A DNA stretch of 64,000 bases from Otis tarda (lineage: Eukaryota; Chordata; Aves; Otidiformes; Otididae). The position numbers and the translations under genes were made by a program. The notes below the pieces were generated by a model. It was given only the letters and a program-made list of their open reading frames with translations. It had not been told where the DNA came from and ran no database searches. Shown here piece after piece: positions 12,782 through 24,600 of the stretch; position 1 is the stretch's first letter; each line of letters begins with the position of its first letter. The stretch spans positions 60,626,987 to 60,690,986 of the forward strand of contig CM048557.1 of the NCBI GenBank assembly GCA_026413225.1, given 5' to 3'.

Positions 12782-15249
12782 TGCCTGTACTTCAACTGTA
12801 TTTCTAATCTCTCTCTACCTTCATGTTTTTGACTGTGAAACAGCAGTGATCCCTTTCCTTTGAGTAAGTAGGCAGAGTCATACTGTGACATATTTTAAGA
12901 CCGCTTAGAAGATATAAACTTATTTAAGTGCTTGTGATTTGTCTTGTTTTGCTTTATTTGATTCCTTAAATGTCAGCCACTCTGCACAGTTCCTAGGATT
13001 TTCCTCTTTTATTTGGGAAGTGTCAGCTGATGAGAAGGCAGCTGGTGTGCTGAAAACATCATTCCCTTAAGAATTTGGTGTGTGATGTGTTTAGGTGGGG
13101 AGAAAGCCCAGTGACAGTTGCCTTTCTGGGTTTTTTTTTCTTTTTTTTTTCTTTTTCCCCTAAAAGTTGCCATCTTGCCCTGTTGCTTTAATGGTGAAAG
13201 AACGCTGCAATACCTTTTTCTGTGCAATGCCTTTCAGGTAGTGTGTGTAATTGGCTGGCACTTGGTTGACCTGAGCTGACGGGTCTATACATAGTCCTGA
13301 TTCCTGCTCGCCAAAAGAGCATCTGATGCAGACAGCTGCTGGGTGTGTGACCCCTTTTGGTACGTGGAGCGTGCGTGGGCATGTGCCTCCCTACCTGTTA
13401 TGGTGAGTGTGGCTGCCTCCAATGCTTTCTGCTCTCCTTCTGTGCTTCTGGAGAGGAAAGCCCCACCAGGCAACCTTGTCCTAGGGGGAGTGAGCTGTTG
13501 GACTCCTGATGGCAGGAGGGAGCTGTGGTACCTCTGCTCATCTTCTGTAGAGGAGCAGATGACCGCGGCTCTTTTATGCAAACGGTGCTGCTTGGCGGAG
13601 TATTTAGGGTAAGGGAGCGATGGGGTGAGTATGCATCGGGCATCACAAGCTTGTAACTGCCTGGTGGAAAGTGCTTGGACCATCTCCTTCCTCCAGACCC
13701 CAGTAGCTGCGTTATTGACTGCAGGATGTAGGATGGAGGGAAACTGTGCTTTAGCAGCTGCTTTCCAGAAACACTTGAGGTCACAGTCTAATGAGTATGT
13801 ATCACCTCTAGAGTATCTTGCTTGTTTCAGGTTATGTTGTGATGGCAGTCCTGATCATTATCTCCTATTAATTTTCTAGAGCATGATGTATATGGATACA
13901 CCTACTGCGCTCAGAGATTTCACTGCAAGATTAGAGACATGTTTAGGAAATTAGTAATGAGAGAAAAACGTGTAATTAAAAATGATATCAGCTTGGAAGC
14001 TCATCCATCTTCAGCCAGCTTGCTGGAAGAGAAAGGAGTCTTACACAATGCTTAGTGGTGGGAAAATGCATTTGGCTTTCTACATTTTAAACAGGAAGGA
14101 ACTATTTAAATGACAGACTTACAATAGTAATCAGGGATTTACTTGGGAATGTTGGATCACATATTGTAGCTGCATAATGTCGAGGTAACTCATCATATAA
14201 AGTTAAGACAGATGTTATTATATTTGTTTTCTTTTAATGATGCCTTCTGACAATTTTTTTTTGGTACTTATTTGGAGCCTTTGTAAAGTAATTGGGTTAT
14301 TGTATTGAAAATAGCATTCATATTTTGAGGTAGTCAGGTTTACATATGCTGAATATTGGCTGTAACGTTATGAGGTTTCACACTTAACAATTTATTTGTT
14401 TCCTGAGATATGCAGTTTTATGTGAAATGTCTTAAATTCAGAGTCTGCAACAGAATTTTAGCTCTTCATCCCCAATGACCATTATAAAATTGCCATATGC
14501 CTAAAAATGTGCTCAGCACAATTGCGATTGTTCAGACTGTGAATTTCCTCTCATTTTATGATGGGATCCTTAGTTCAGAATAAAAATTATCCTTCAGCAA
14601 TAGGAGAAACACCATTTGGTTGTATATGGTTCATTATAAAATACAGTAACTGGTAGGCATTTAAAACAGTACACATGCTTTATTTGAGTTTTTATGCCAT
14701 TTTTCATGAACAGTTAACAGTATCTTGTTGTCATTTTTGTCATGATATGTCCATAAACTCGATTATCGTTCTCTTTGGTCCAACTTAACAAACACATAGA
14801 AAGCCTAAGCAGATGTCAGAGCAATAACCAGGTGCACATTGTAGTGCTTTGCAAAGTTTTAATTGCTGCAGGGATGTTTCTTAGTTAATGGATCTGTTTA
14901 TTAAGTGCTTCTATCTGTTGTGTCTTGTTTAGGAGTGTGCCTCACATGTGGTATTTTCAGGCTGAGCCTGGCTATTTTATCTAGCGACAGCCTCAGAGTA
15001 ACCTTCCAGAGGGATGTGCTTTTTCAGTTACGATGTCCATAGCATAGTTAGCAAAACTGCTGAATTGCTTGTTGTGTAGAGTACTGTGTAATTTGTGATT
15101 TTTGGTAAACTCATTAAGTGCTTTAGCATTGCAAGTTTGACACAGGGGGGCCTAGACCCAGATAGACCTGTGGTTGTGACCAGTGTGTAAATATTTACAC
15201 TTTTTGCCTCTGTAAGTACTCTGGACTAAGGCCAAGTATGGGCCATAAA
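12782..15249 (+). other. Intron sequence (part 3)
   Basis: No supported exon. The first half (to about 13900) has mixed composition with T tracts at about 13131-13150. The second half (about 13900-14900) is strongly AT-rich, with many ATTTA and TAAT words, and looks like unique intronic sequence. Overlapping open frames on both strands at 13285-13784 are chance frames: no domain, no splice context, low-complexity residues. Confidence 0.5.
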
Positions 15250-15677
15250 AATGGTCAAGGGCCTGGAGCACTTCTATGAAGACAGGCTGAGAGAGTTGGG
15301 GCTCTTCAGCCTGGAGAAGAGAAGGCTCTGGGGAGACCTTATAGCGGCCTTCCAGTACCTAAAGGGGGCCTACAGGAAAGACAGGGAGAAACTTTTTATC
15401 AAGGCCTGAAGTGATAGGACAAGGCGTAATGGTTTTAAACTAAAGAAGGTAGATTTAGATTGGATATAAGGGAGAAATTTTTTATGATGAGAGTGGTGAG
15501 GCACTGGAACAGGTTTCTCAGAGAAGCTGTGGGTGTCTCATCATTGTTAGTGTCCAAGGGCAGGTTGGATGTGGCTTTGAGCCACCTGGTCTAGTGGAAG
15601 ATGTCCCTGCGCAGGACATGGGGGGTTGGACTGCATGATCTTTAAAGGTCCCTTCCAACCCAGACTATTCTGTGATC
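15250..15677 (+). mobile_element. CR1 LINE, 3' end copy
   Basis: This is a 5'-truncated CR1 in sense orientation. It begins in the last part of ORF2 (GGCTGAGAGAGTTGGGGCTC, the [11 protein letters not shown] region), passes GGTTTTAAACTAAAGAAGG, and ends in AAAGGTCCCTTCCAACCC followed by ATTCTGTGATCT. It is about 430 bases, closed in frame and not functional. Confidence 0.92.
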
Positions 15678-18600
15678 TCTGGGTGGCTGTGATGGTGGCT
15701 ATTGGGTGTCCACCTGTGAGACACAATGGCTGTTTTTATTTGGGAGGAGATCAACAACTGAGAAGTGACTCACCAAAGACCAGAACTTCTCAGTGGTGCT
15801 TGGAGCAGGGAGCTGCTAGGTTGGTGGCCAAGGGATCTCTTGTGCCTGGGAGCTGGAGGTCAGCAGCTGTGATGGAGAGCACAGGCAGGTCCCTGGTGGT
15901 CCCTGTTGCACTCACCCATGGAGAACTGGCCTCCCTGGAGAAGTGCAAGCGGAGGCATAGTCTTGGCAGTCACTCTGAGGTCTGCACTGTTGTGACTGCA
16001 ATGGGGAGATGTGGATGTGGTCCAAGGATGTCTCCAGTTTCCCTGCGCTTACTGCCCAGAAGGAGCTGCATGGTGGGAAAAGGAGGCCCTTGGTTCATGT
16101 CCCTGTGCCATACTGCAGATTTGTACCCAGAGCAGGCCATGGAGCCAGGACTGGGTCTTTTATGAGCAATATTATGTATTGATGGAACAAAGAGAGAGAA
16201 GATCTTTTCCGAGGAATTAAATAATTGCTTCCTTGATGAAAGGACCCAACATCTGGCTCTTGTGTTACATGCATTTTGTCATGTAGATGTAACTGTTTGC
16301 TTTGTTCCTGGCAGTAACTTTAACTTATTAATCTACGAAGCTGTTTCCAGGTCAGTGGAAAATTGCATATAAATCTTTATTACGTGTACTTGATTGTCTT
16401 TACCTCTTTATAAGATATAATTAGCATCCAGTAATCATATTGCGGTGCTGTTGCTGTGATTACGCTGGTAGTTAGTGTGCAATGCACTTCTGGTTTTATA
16501 GACTGGAGCTAATGTTAGCTTGATTAAAATAAAGGATAAACATTCGCCTGTGTTGTTGGCCAGTTAATTTTCTCACCTTTCTGCTGCCCGCTTTCATTGC
16601 CTCCTGCAGCCACCGAGTGACTTCTGATTAAAAAGCTGTGATTTTTAATACATGGTGCTTCAGGTTGAAGTGGAGCCACTTTTGGTAATGGTGTCTGTGA
16701 TGGGAGGGAAGAAGTGGACCGCAGCAGGGTGTTCAAGGACAGTGACTTTGTGGAGCACTAGTGCCTAGAAATGTTTTGATCCTATTGTAATGAATAGCTG
16801 CTAGTTCCTGTTGTTGTTTCTGTTTTGATTGAGTGCCCAGCTGGTGTGTGGTGGAGATAGGATGTTGGGGCAGGGAAAGGAAGTAGCTGTCAAAAGTGCA
16901 TCTCCCTTAGGAAAGCAAGAATGTGGAGGCATGGCAGAATTGGGGTTTAAATAGCACATATTTTTCCTTGGTTTTCGTAGTGCACTTAGCGTATGCAATT
17001 TTCCACATGCTGGGTAATGGAAAGTTGGCCGCAGAGGGAGTCACTTTGTTAGTCAAGTTTGGGATTATAAAATCAATCACTGTTGGGTCACTAATTGGTG
17101 TGGAAGATAGGAATTTCCTATACAGTATGATAAGTTCATTGGTTTTCTGGCAGGGTGTGCGCAGTGAGCTGTTTAGACAACGATATTCTTTCCTGGTTCT
17201 GTTGTTAACTCAGGAAAAGCATCAGGTCATTTACAGCTACACCCAAATCGCTGGTTTGTTTCTGAGTAGTAAGGGGAGGGTGGGGAGAATTTGATGTCAT
17301 GCAGAATCTGCATGTGTTTTATGAAGTTTGTTTTTGTCTCTTTGTGGTGTAATAGCGAAGCTTGGCAGGCACATGGGAATCATGAAGATTGATTGCTCTT
17401 GGTGTTAAGCATCTCACATCTCTGAGTTTATATCAACACAAGCCTTCTTCCAGCAGCAGCATCTGGCTCATTGGCAAGATCTGTGGACAGTTGTTCTGAT
17501 GGCTCTGGAGATGCCTCTGGCTGTCATGTGGCTGCTGCCTTGGCCGTGCTGCTTTGTTATTCTAACTGGTCCCGTTTTCATTTATTTATTTTTTGGCTTA
17601 CCTTTGGTTCTGATGAATTGCTCCTGAGATTGTGGTCTTGAATAAATCTTGCCCAGCTTCCTCATGCAGGGACTTCCATGAGATGCTGATGTTAATTTAT
17701 TTCAGGGACAAGTTGCTGATTGGAGCTGGAGCAATAACATCCCAGTCCGTGCCTTCTGTGTAGGTTTTCCCTGAGAATCACAGCATCAGTCTTGTGAAGT
17801 AAAACACACATCTTTGAGCATACCCTGCATAATGGGTTTCTCTGAGACTTGAGCTGCAAGCGTAAATCAAATATTACCAGCAGACAGTCGATGTCTGGGA
17901 TGGTGCTGAGAGTCCTGGAATCAACCACTTGGATTTCTCAAGTTGACCATTGGGAGTGGAGTTTCTGGCCCAGCTGATATAAACTGGTGCAGGAGCAAAG
18001 AATGGTGTGTGTCAGCTCTGGATTTACATCACCTCAAGTGCTGTCCCTGTCTGTTGATTATATGCTTTTTATTCATGTACCTTGTACTTAAAAACATGAT
18101 TCTTTCAGAAGTACTGTGGCTTTGGAAGAGATATGGGCTCAAATAAAAGTGAATGTGTCTTAAAACACTAAAGCATCTATTTTCACTGAATAACCCTATC
18201 AGGGTCACTGCCTTTTCTGGTTGAAATTAGCAGGGCTGTGATGTGCAGGAGGCTGGACAAGATGGTTATCTTCACTGGCCTTTAACTCTAATGGTCTGTA
18301 GAACTGCTTTTGCACTGTCTACAATGGGAGCTGTTTGACAAGCTGTCAGATTTTATAAGGATGTTAGCGAGGCATGATTGCACACAGTTTTCTGGTTTTA
18401 AATGAGTATTTAAATTTGTAATAATAATAAGGCAACTTGGGTGGCATGTATTTTTTTATTTTTTTAGTAATTTACAACAAATTTGACATCTTATCTACTG
18501 CCACAAAACTGTTTTAAAATTAAGGAGGAAATTTGCACACTAAGATGTAAGTTAACTCATCAGAGCCAACGCCTGCAATGGCGTTGCCATTGTAGGCCCC

Positions 18601-21145
18601 TGGCATAAAATAGGCATAAAATGTAGGCATAAAATGCCCCCTTCATGGGCATTTTATGAAATGGAGAGGCAGGTTGTTCGAAGATTTAATTGCTGATTTG
18701 AAGATAGGAACGGAGATGCTCCAACTTAGAGGGGGAAATACTGACTTTGCATTCAGTGTGAATGCTGCCATGGGTTTCTTTAGGGCTGAAATCTTACTCT
18801 GGGGCTGTAATTTCTCTTCTTAAAAGAACCCTTTCCTCCTCTGTACTTGGCCTTTTCCAGCAGGTGATGAGGCAGCTTCTTTTCCAAGGTCCCAGAACAC
18901 AAATTAAAATAAAAACATCCTTTTATGTAGTACCTTCAATTGAATGGAAACATAAATGTATCCTATGATGTTAGGCATTGTCTACGTTTGTGGAATTTCT
19001 ATAGAAGCCACGTTGAATACTGTAAATGTTTAAGAACCCTGTAAGTGTCACTGGTAGGACGAGCTAGAGCCTTTCATCTCTTAGTTGCTGGTTTTAATAG
19101 AATCTGGTTCGAAGGGTTTTGAAAGTTGTTGCCAGGTATTTGATTGCTTCTGTGTCTCAGGAGATAAGGCTTTTTTTCTGTGTATGAGGAACCTGAAAGA
19201 GTTTACAGAGGTATTTTAGCCAGCCATCTGTGGGCATGTCTACATGTATGAGTGTTACAGGCAGATACAAGCTCACTTTGCCCATGTGTTTAATATGTTT
19301 ATATTCCATGTCATAGCAGAGTTTATAAACCCTATTAACATGGCTTTCACGATGCTCTGAGGAGCGGTGGAGTGGGTTTTTGTCTGCCTGTGGACATAGC
19401 TGCATTGATTTATGTTTGTAGAAGAGAGACCTTAGGTAAAGGGAGTTGTTCCTCTTTGATTACACCAGCCCTTTGGATGGGGAGAGGTTGCGCAGCTTGC
19501 AGGTTTCGCAGGACCACTGCAGGACTCCTCACCATAAGGATTACAGGTTGGTGTTAATCACAGGGCTGTTGTTGTCCCGCTCACAGGAGTGTGATTTGCT
19601 GGGATGACAAAGGTGATTCTGACTTGTTATTTAGGTTGTGCAGAAAATGTACAATGCCTTTTGGTGCCCATTCAGGTATTTTAAGTGTTCAAGACTGGAT
19701 ACAAGCTTTATTGTTCATAATGCAACATAGTCATTGAAAGACTTGTTACAAGATCATATGATCAAAGGATAGCAACAAATCTGCAAAAAGTGGTATTCCT
19801 ATGGGAAGCCAAAGGACTCTCATGCAAACCAATTGGTTGATCAGATATAGGACTATTAGAAATAAGTTGTTTTGTAGATAAGGATTATCTAATACTGTTC
19901 AGGTATTGATTGTTAAAGACCAACAGGATCAACAAAAACAGCAACAAGAATACCTTACTACTAACAATAATCTTGTTCTTGCTATGTTTCTACATAGTGT
20001 CTTCCTATGACACTGCTACTGGTTCGTGATCCATGATGTTGTGGTGCTAGGTGCTGAACTTCTCATTTAAAGAAACTGTTGAAATAGAAGTCTGTAAGTA
20101 AATCATAGCCATAGAACACACTGGGCTATTTTAAGTTTTCAGAAGTTCTTTAAGTAACTTAGTTACTTGCCGTTCTTTGTTCAGTGTATATATTTAGGTT
20201 TTTTATGTCTCTGTCCATCTGTCATTTGTGTGGGTATCTGAGGGAAACTCTAGCTTTTTTTTTTTTTGGTGATTATTTGTTACTTCTGAAAACCTGATAG
20301 CAATGTCTCAGGGTCAGAGGAGCAACAGGTTCACTGAGAAATTTTTTTTGAAGATGCTGTGAAATATGTTGATGGCAGAGCCTGTGGAAACATTTGAACA
20401 GATAAGCCTGCAGATAGCTATGGATTCATCTTTCTCATGCTATCCTGTTACAAACATTTCTGGTGTACCATCAGCAGCCTTGAGATGTCTTCCATTTATA
20501 ATGTGGAATGGCTAGTTTGCATTCCTTCACAGCTCCTTTTAGTGGGCTTTGCAGTTAGGGTTTTTTGAGCCTTTGCAAGGAGATAGTCTAGTTACTGTAA
20601 TGCAACTAGTACTCTCTGGTGGGTGGTGTTTTTTTATTTTTTTTCAATTCTCATTTCTGAGGTTTTAATCAGTCTTGATTATTTTGTTTATTTCCAGAAT
20701 GTTATGGACAGATAGAAGTGGTTGGGCTTACACTATCTAATTCAGGCATCTCATTTGGGTTCCTAAAACTATCCCCTGAACCTGTAGGAAATGAAATCTA
20801 GCAATTCTGTACTTTTTATCTGTGAGGGTAGATTGCAAGTGGAATATATATGTAGTACAGTTAATGATAAAGAATGTTTTGGGTATCATGGTGATGGACT
20901 GACAGTATTTGGCAAAAGAAGAACTAATCAAGGTGGTACAGAGGGTCACAACGAGGATAAGAGGCATGGAATTAATACAGGAATGATGCAAATTGGAAAA
21001 CTTGCTGTGAGCAAGATAGCATAGGTTACTGAGTAGTCATCTAAGGAGAACAGTATTTTGAAGTCTATATTCCTTGTTTGTCTGTGGCACTTGAACCCAA
21101 GCAACAGGTCTGCCTACAGATGCGTTACTCATCTTTCCAAAACTA
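15678..21145 (+). other. Intron sequence (part 4)
   Basis: No supported exon. The open frame at 15626-16165 starts inside the CR1 tail and has no domain. The stretch holds the adjacent hairpins at 18571-18658, a T tract at 20258, and an AT-rich block at about 19640-20090 of uncertain origin that carries a minus-strand AATAAA near 19710. Confidence 0.5.
18571..18658. repeat. Two adjacent hairpins with a short tandem repeat
   Basis: Hairpin one is GCCTGCAATGGC, loop GTT, GCCATTGTAGGC (18571-18597), a 12-bp stem with one mismatch (G-T in RNA). Hairpin two is CATAAAATGCCC, a seven-base loop, GGGCATTTTATG (18628-18658), a perfect 12-bp stem. Between them the word GGCATAAAAT occurs three times (about 18602, 18613 and 18626), the last forming part of the second stem. 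Function unknown. It could be a fold in the intron RNA, a remnant of a small inverted-repeat transposon, or replication slippage. Confidence 0.85.
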
Positions 21146-21620
21146 AGATCATAAGAATGTAGGGCTGGAAAAGGATCTTCAGATCTTTAAAAAGTAGTCC
21201 TGCTTCCTCCACTGAAATGGGATCACCTATCTCTTGATCATCTCCCATGGATATTTCTCACATACTCTTCAGAATAAAGGAAACAGATTTCTCAACATCA
21301 TTCTGTAGCACTTGCCAGTATTCACTCACCTTTGACAGTTTTTTTTAAGGTGTCCTTGCTGAAAAGTAGGATAATTCCTTATTTTCCTTTCCCAGGTGTA
21401 TATGGAAAGTAATTAGTCACCAGTCTTGTTTTAACTACTTTTTGTGTACTGGAGGACTCTGCTCAGTTTGCTCTCTTCTAAACTAAATAAACCACACTCC
21501 TTTGAACTTCCCACAACATTCTTGTTTCCTAAACTGCTTTTTGTCCTATAGACACGCCTCAAATGGTCTGTCTCCATCTACTGTTTATATGACTGAGATC
21601 ATGCTTCACCCTAATAAGAT
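21146..21620 (-). mobile_element. Ancient CR1-type LINE fossil
   Basis: On the + strand, AGATCATAAGAATGTAGGGCTGG starts it in the manner of an old CR1 3' end. Decayed matches follow in the right order: an ATTTCTCAACATC segment, TAGCACTTGCCAGTATTCAC (a form of 'ttccagtgcttaaccac'), TTTAAGGTGTCCTTGCTG, and TTCTAAACTAAATAAACCAC (a form of 'tccagactaaacaaaccc'). It is much more diverged than the copies at 6083 and 15250, so the insertion is old. The inner end is approximate. Confidence 0.6.
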
Positions 21621-24600
21621 TCCATAGGAGGATCATTTAATTCTTTGGGCAATGTCCCCCACCTGTGGGTGTCCCTTAGGATATACATATTTATCTTTTC
21701 TTTCTAATGCAAGATGGGGCCAGCAGAATGAGGTCAATTACTTCTGTGCATCAGCATCTTAAGTGAAACCAAGATACAACCATGGACCTTACTGCCATCC
21801 AAGTCCAGAGGTACTGGAGGCACCAGGGCTCCACTTTTCAACAGATAGCTGATGGCAAATTTGTGAATTTACTTGCTGAAGTTCCTCTGCTGATGAGTGG
21901 TATTAAAAAAAGCCACCCAAGAATCTATTTTGAAGAGCTGCTGTGGACAGATTGGAGAGGGAAGTGGTGTCTCACACATGTGCCACTGTGTAAGCAAAGG
22001 AACTTGAGCAGACTCTTCAGGCAGTATCTGGCCTGCTTGTGGTTGAGGAGTTAGAAATACACTTCATCATTCCTTTTCTGTTCATCCCTGCTTAGAGGTT
22101 TTTTTTCCTTCTTTTTTTTTCTTGATTAAGTTCAAGCAAGGAGAAAAAGGAATAACTCTAAGCCACTGCACTACAGCTTAAATTCAGATGTAAACTCAAG
22201 ATTTTTCAGGCAAGATATTGGTTTTTGGTGAAGCACTTAAACTGAGGCAGTGGCACTTTAGTTAAGATGAAGAATAAGTGTAATCCACTTTGTTTCTGGA
22301 GACAGACTGCCTGGTGTGCTAACAGTGCATTATAGGCAGCAATTTGTAGCTTCCAAGAGGAGTGCACAACGCATAGCCCTTCGGTTGTGAAAGCTAAATT
22401 GTTTCTGTACCGTCCTCAAGTATTCATTTACCAAAGAAATAATTGATAAAATGAGCAAGTGAAAGAGGCACTAAGAGGGTGTGATCCAATGCCAAGCACT
22501 GGTTTTCATAGTTGATTTTAAATCTACATTATGCTAATGATGTTCATTTGGAAAATGTGTCCACTCCCTAACTTCTGCTGCTAAGTGTTCTTTTAATTGG
22601 GTTCAGATGGTTGGACTGAAACAGTTGTCGGGTTTGTATACAGATGTCCTGAGTGCTCCAAGCACTGTTTTTCCTAGTCAGTTTTTCTAAGCCAGAGTTG
22701 CTTTCACTGCGGTTGATGTCCAGACGTTCTTGAACTCCCTCCTTAAAGGTCTGACTGATACAACTGGGCATGGCTCTAATGAACACATGCAGTTATGATC
22801 ACTAAAACGTGCTGAAGATCTCATCGGGAGCATTACTCTTCTCCTAGTCCACTGGGCTCTCTGGGCTGGCTTGCTGGTCTCCAACCAGAGTTCATCGGTG
22901 AAGGAGTCCATCGCACAAGGCTTGCCGTTGCCATTTGTCATTATGAAAACATGGGCTGTTGTGAAATAACTGTAATAGTGGAAACATCCTTTTGTTTCCC
23001 ATGCAATGGTATTAAAAGCTGATGTTTCTCAGGCATTTTGACAAGGCAGTGTGTTTTCTGTGGAGTGGGCGCTGCTTTCTTATTTTCAGCCCTGTGCTGA
23101 AGTTCAGAGCTGTGGTATTATCCGAGCAGCCTGATTGAACCTGTGGAGTAGGTAGCATTCCATGTGATGAAGGTATCAGAGAGCATTGCTTTCCAGAGTA
23201 CTCATTCTAACACTTTTTATAAGCACTCAGTTTGCTTTTAAGAGGAAAGAGAAGTTGCAGCTTTTCATGCAGTCTAATAGGCAGAGATTCTATGATGTGA
23301 TTTACCATGCTCACAAGCTAACCAAAATTTACTTAGTTTCGAGGAAGAAATAATTAAGGATGGAAAGCTATTTATCTTTTACATAAGTGTCTAATTTCTA
23401 TCAGAATTTTTTGTCAGAATTTCTGAAAGGCAACTTTGTCTAAGTGTCCGTTTCTGAAAGTAATAGTCAAACAAAGGCTTTTCAGACACCAAAGTATTGT
23501 GCAGTGATGAGTATGCAACTATTTCCCCAAACACCTGCTGCTGTTCAAAATGATAATACTTTGAAGGTTTAAAAAAAAAAAAAAAGAGAGAAAAAAGACA
23601 CAATGGGTGTTGGAAGATGATGTTTTCATATGAGCAAAATCAGTACTGAATTTGCATGTGAAGTTACAGTAAGCCACAGACCCAAGAGGGAAAATGAAAG
23701 GATTACTTAAAACCAACAATAAACATGCAAATTAAAAGTCATCATTTTTAAATGAAGTCATACACTATTAAAAATAAGCACAAAATTACCTACTAGTTTG
23801 GATGTGTAGCTTATAGAATACACCAAATGTTAAAATTGAATGAAATTAAGAAAAACATTTTCCAAAGGCAAGTAAAATATCTGTTTAATTAGATCATAAA
23901 GAAAGGAGATTAAAAGTAATATTTTTGTGATGCAGTAATTACTGTTTTTCAGAAGTAGTCAGGTTTCTGTGTGTTGATCTAAATTTAACTGTGACAGCAG
24001 ATCTCTTTGGGGTCTTTTTTTTTGTTTGTGTCTTTAATTATTTTAAATCGCAACTGCTACCTTTATTGTGTTTCCTTTGCACTAAATGCACTGCAGGGCT
24101 GTTCGCTCCCATACTCTGCCAGCTCGTGAACGCAAATCTGGGAGATCAGCTCATACCCTCTGGTTCTGCGAGGTTAAAAGCCAAATCATTGCAGGGGACT
24201 ACACGGCAAGATAACAGGAAAGGCGGCTGGGACCACTGGGAGGTGGGCTGAGGTGCTGATGGGAGCCTGAGATGTAAATAAACCAGATTGCTCTCATTTC
24301 CTCTTTCCACTGTATTATGCATTCCAATAGCACTATTCATCTTTATGACAGACACCTATTGCTTCAACTTTACTGCGGGCCACTGAAGTACATTAAAGTG
24401 GGCAGGAAATGGAAATAAATAGAGTTCAGTGGAGGCTGCAGAATAACTAAACACGCTGCAGTCATTTTTAGTGCGGGGTCATGCGTTCTTTAGCAGATTT
24501 ATTGTGTTGCTTGACTTTTGTTAGAAAGATGGGCGCTGTTTAAGAGAGATGCGGTATACTTATAAAATAAGTAAGAAAATGTGCTTGGATGTTTTTTTCC

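Noticed and set aside
15626-16165. 179-codon frame after a CR1 copy
   Set aside because: It begins within the CR1 3' tail and shows no domain. No evidence of an exon.
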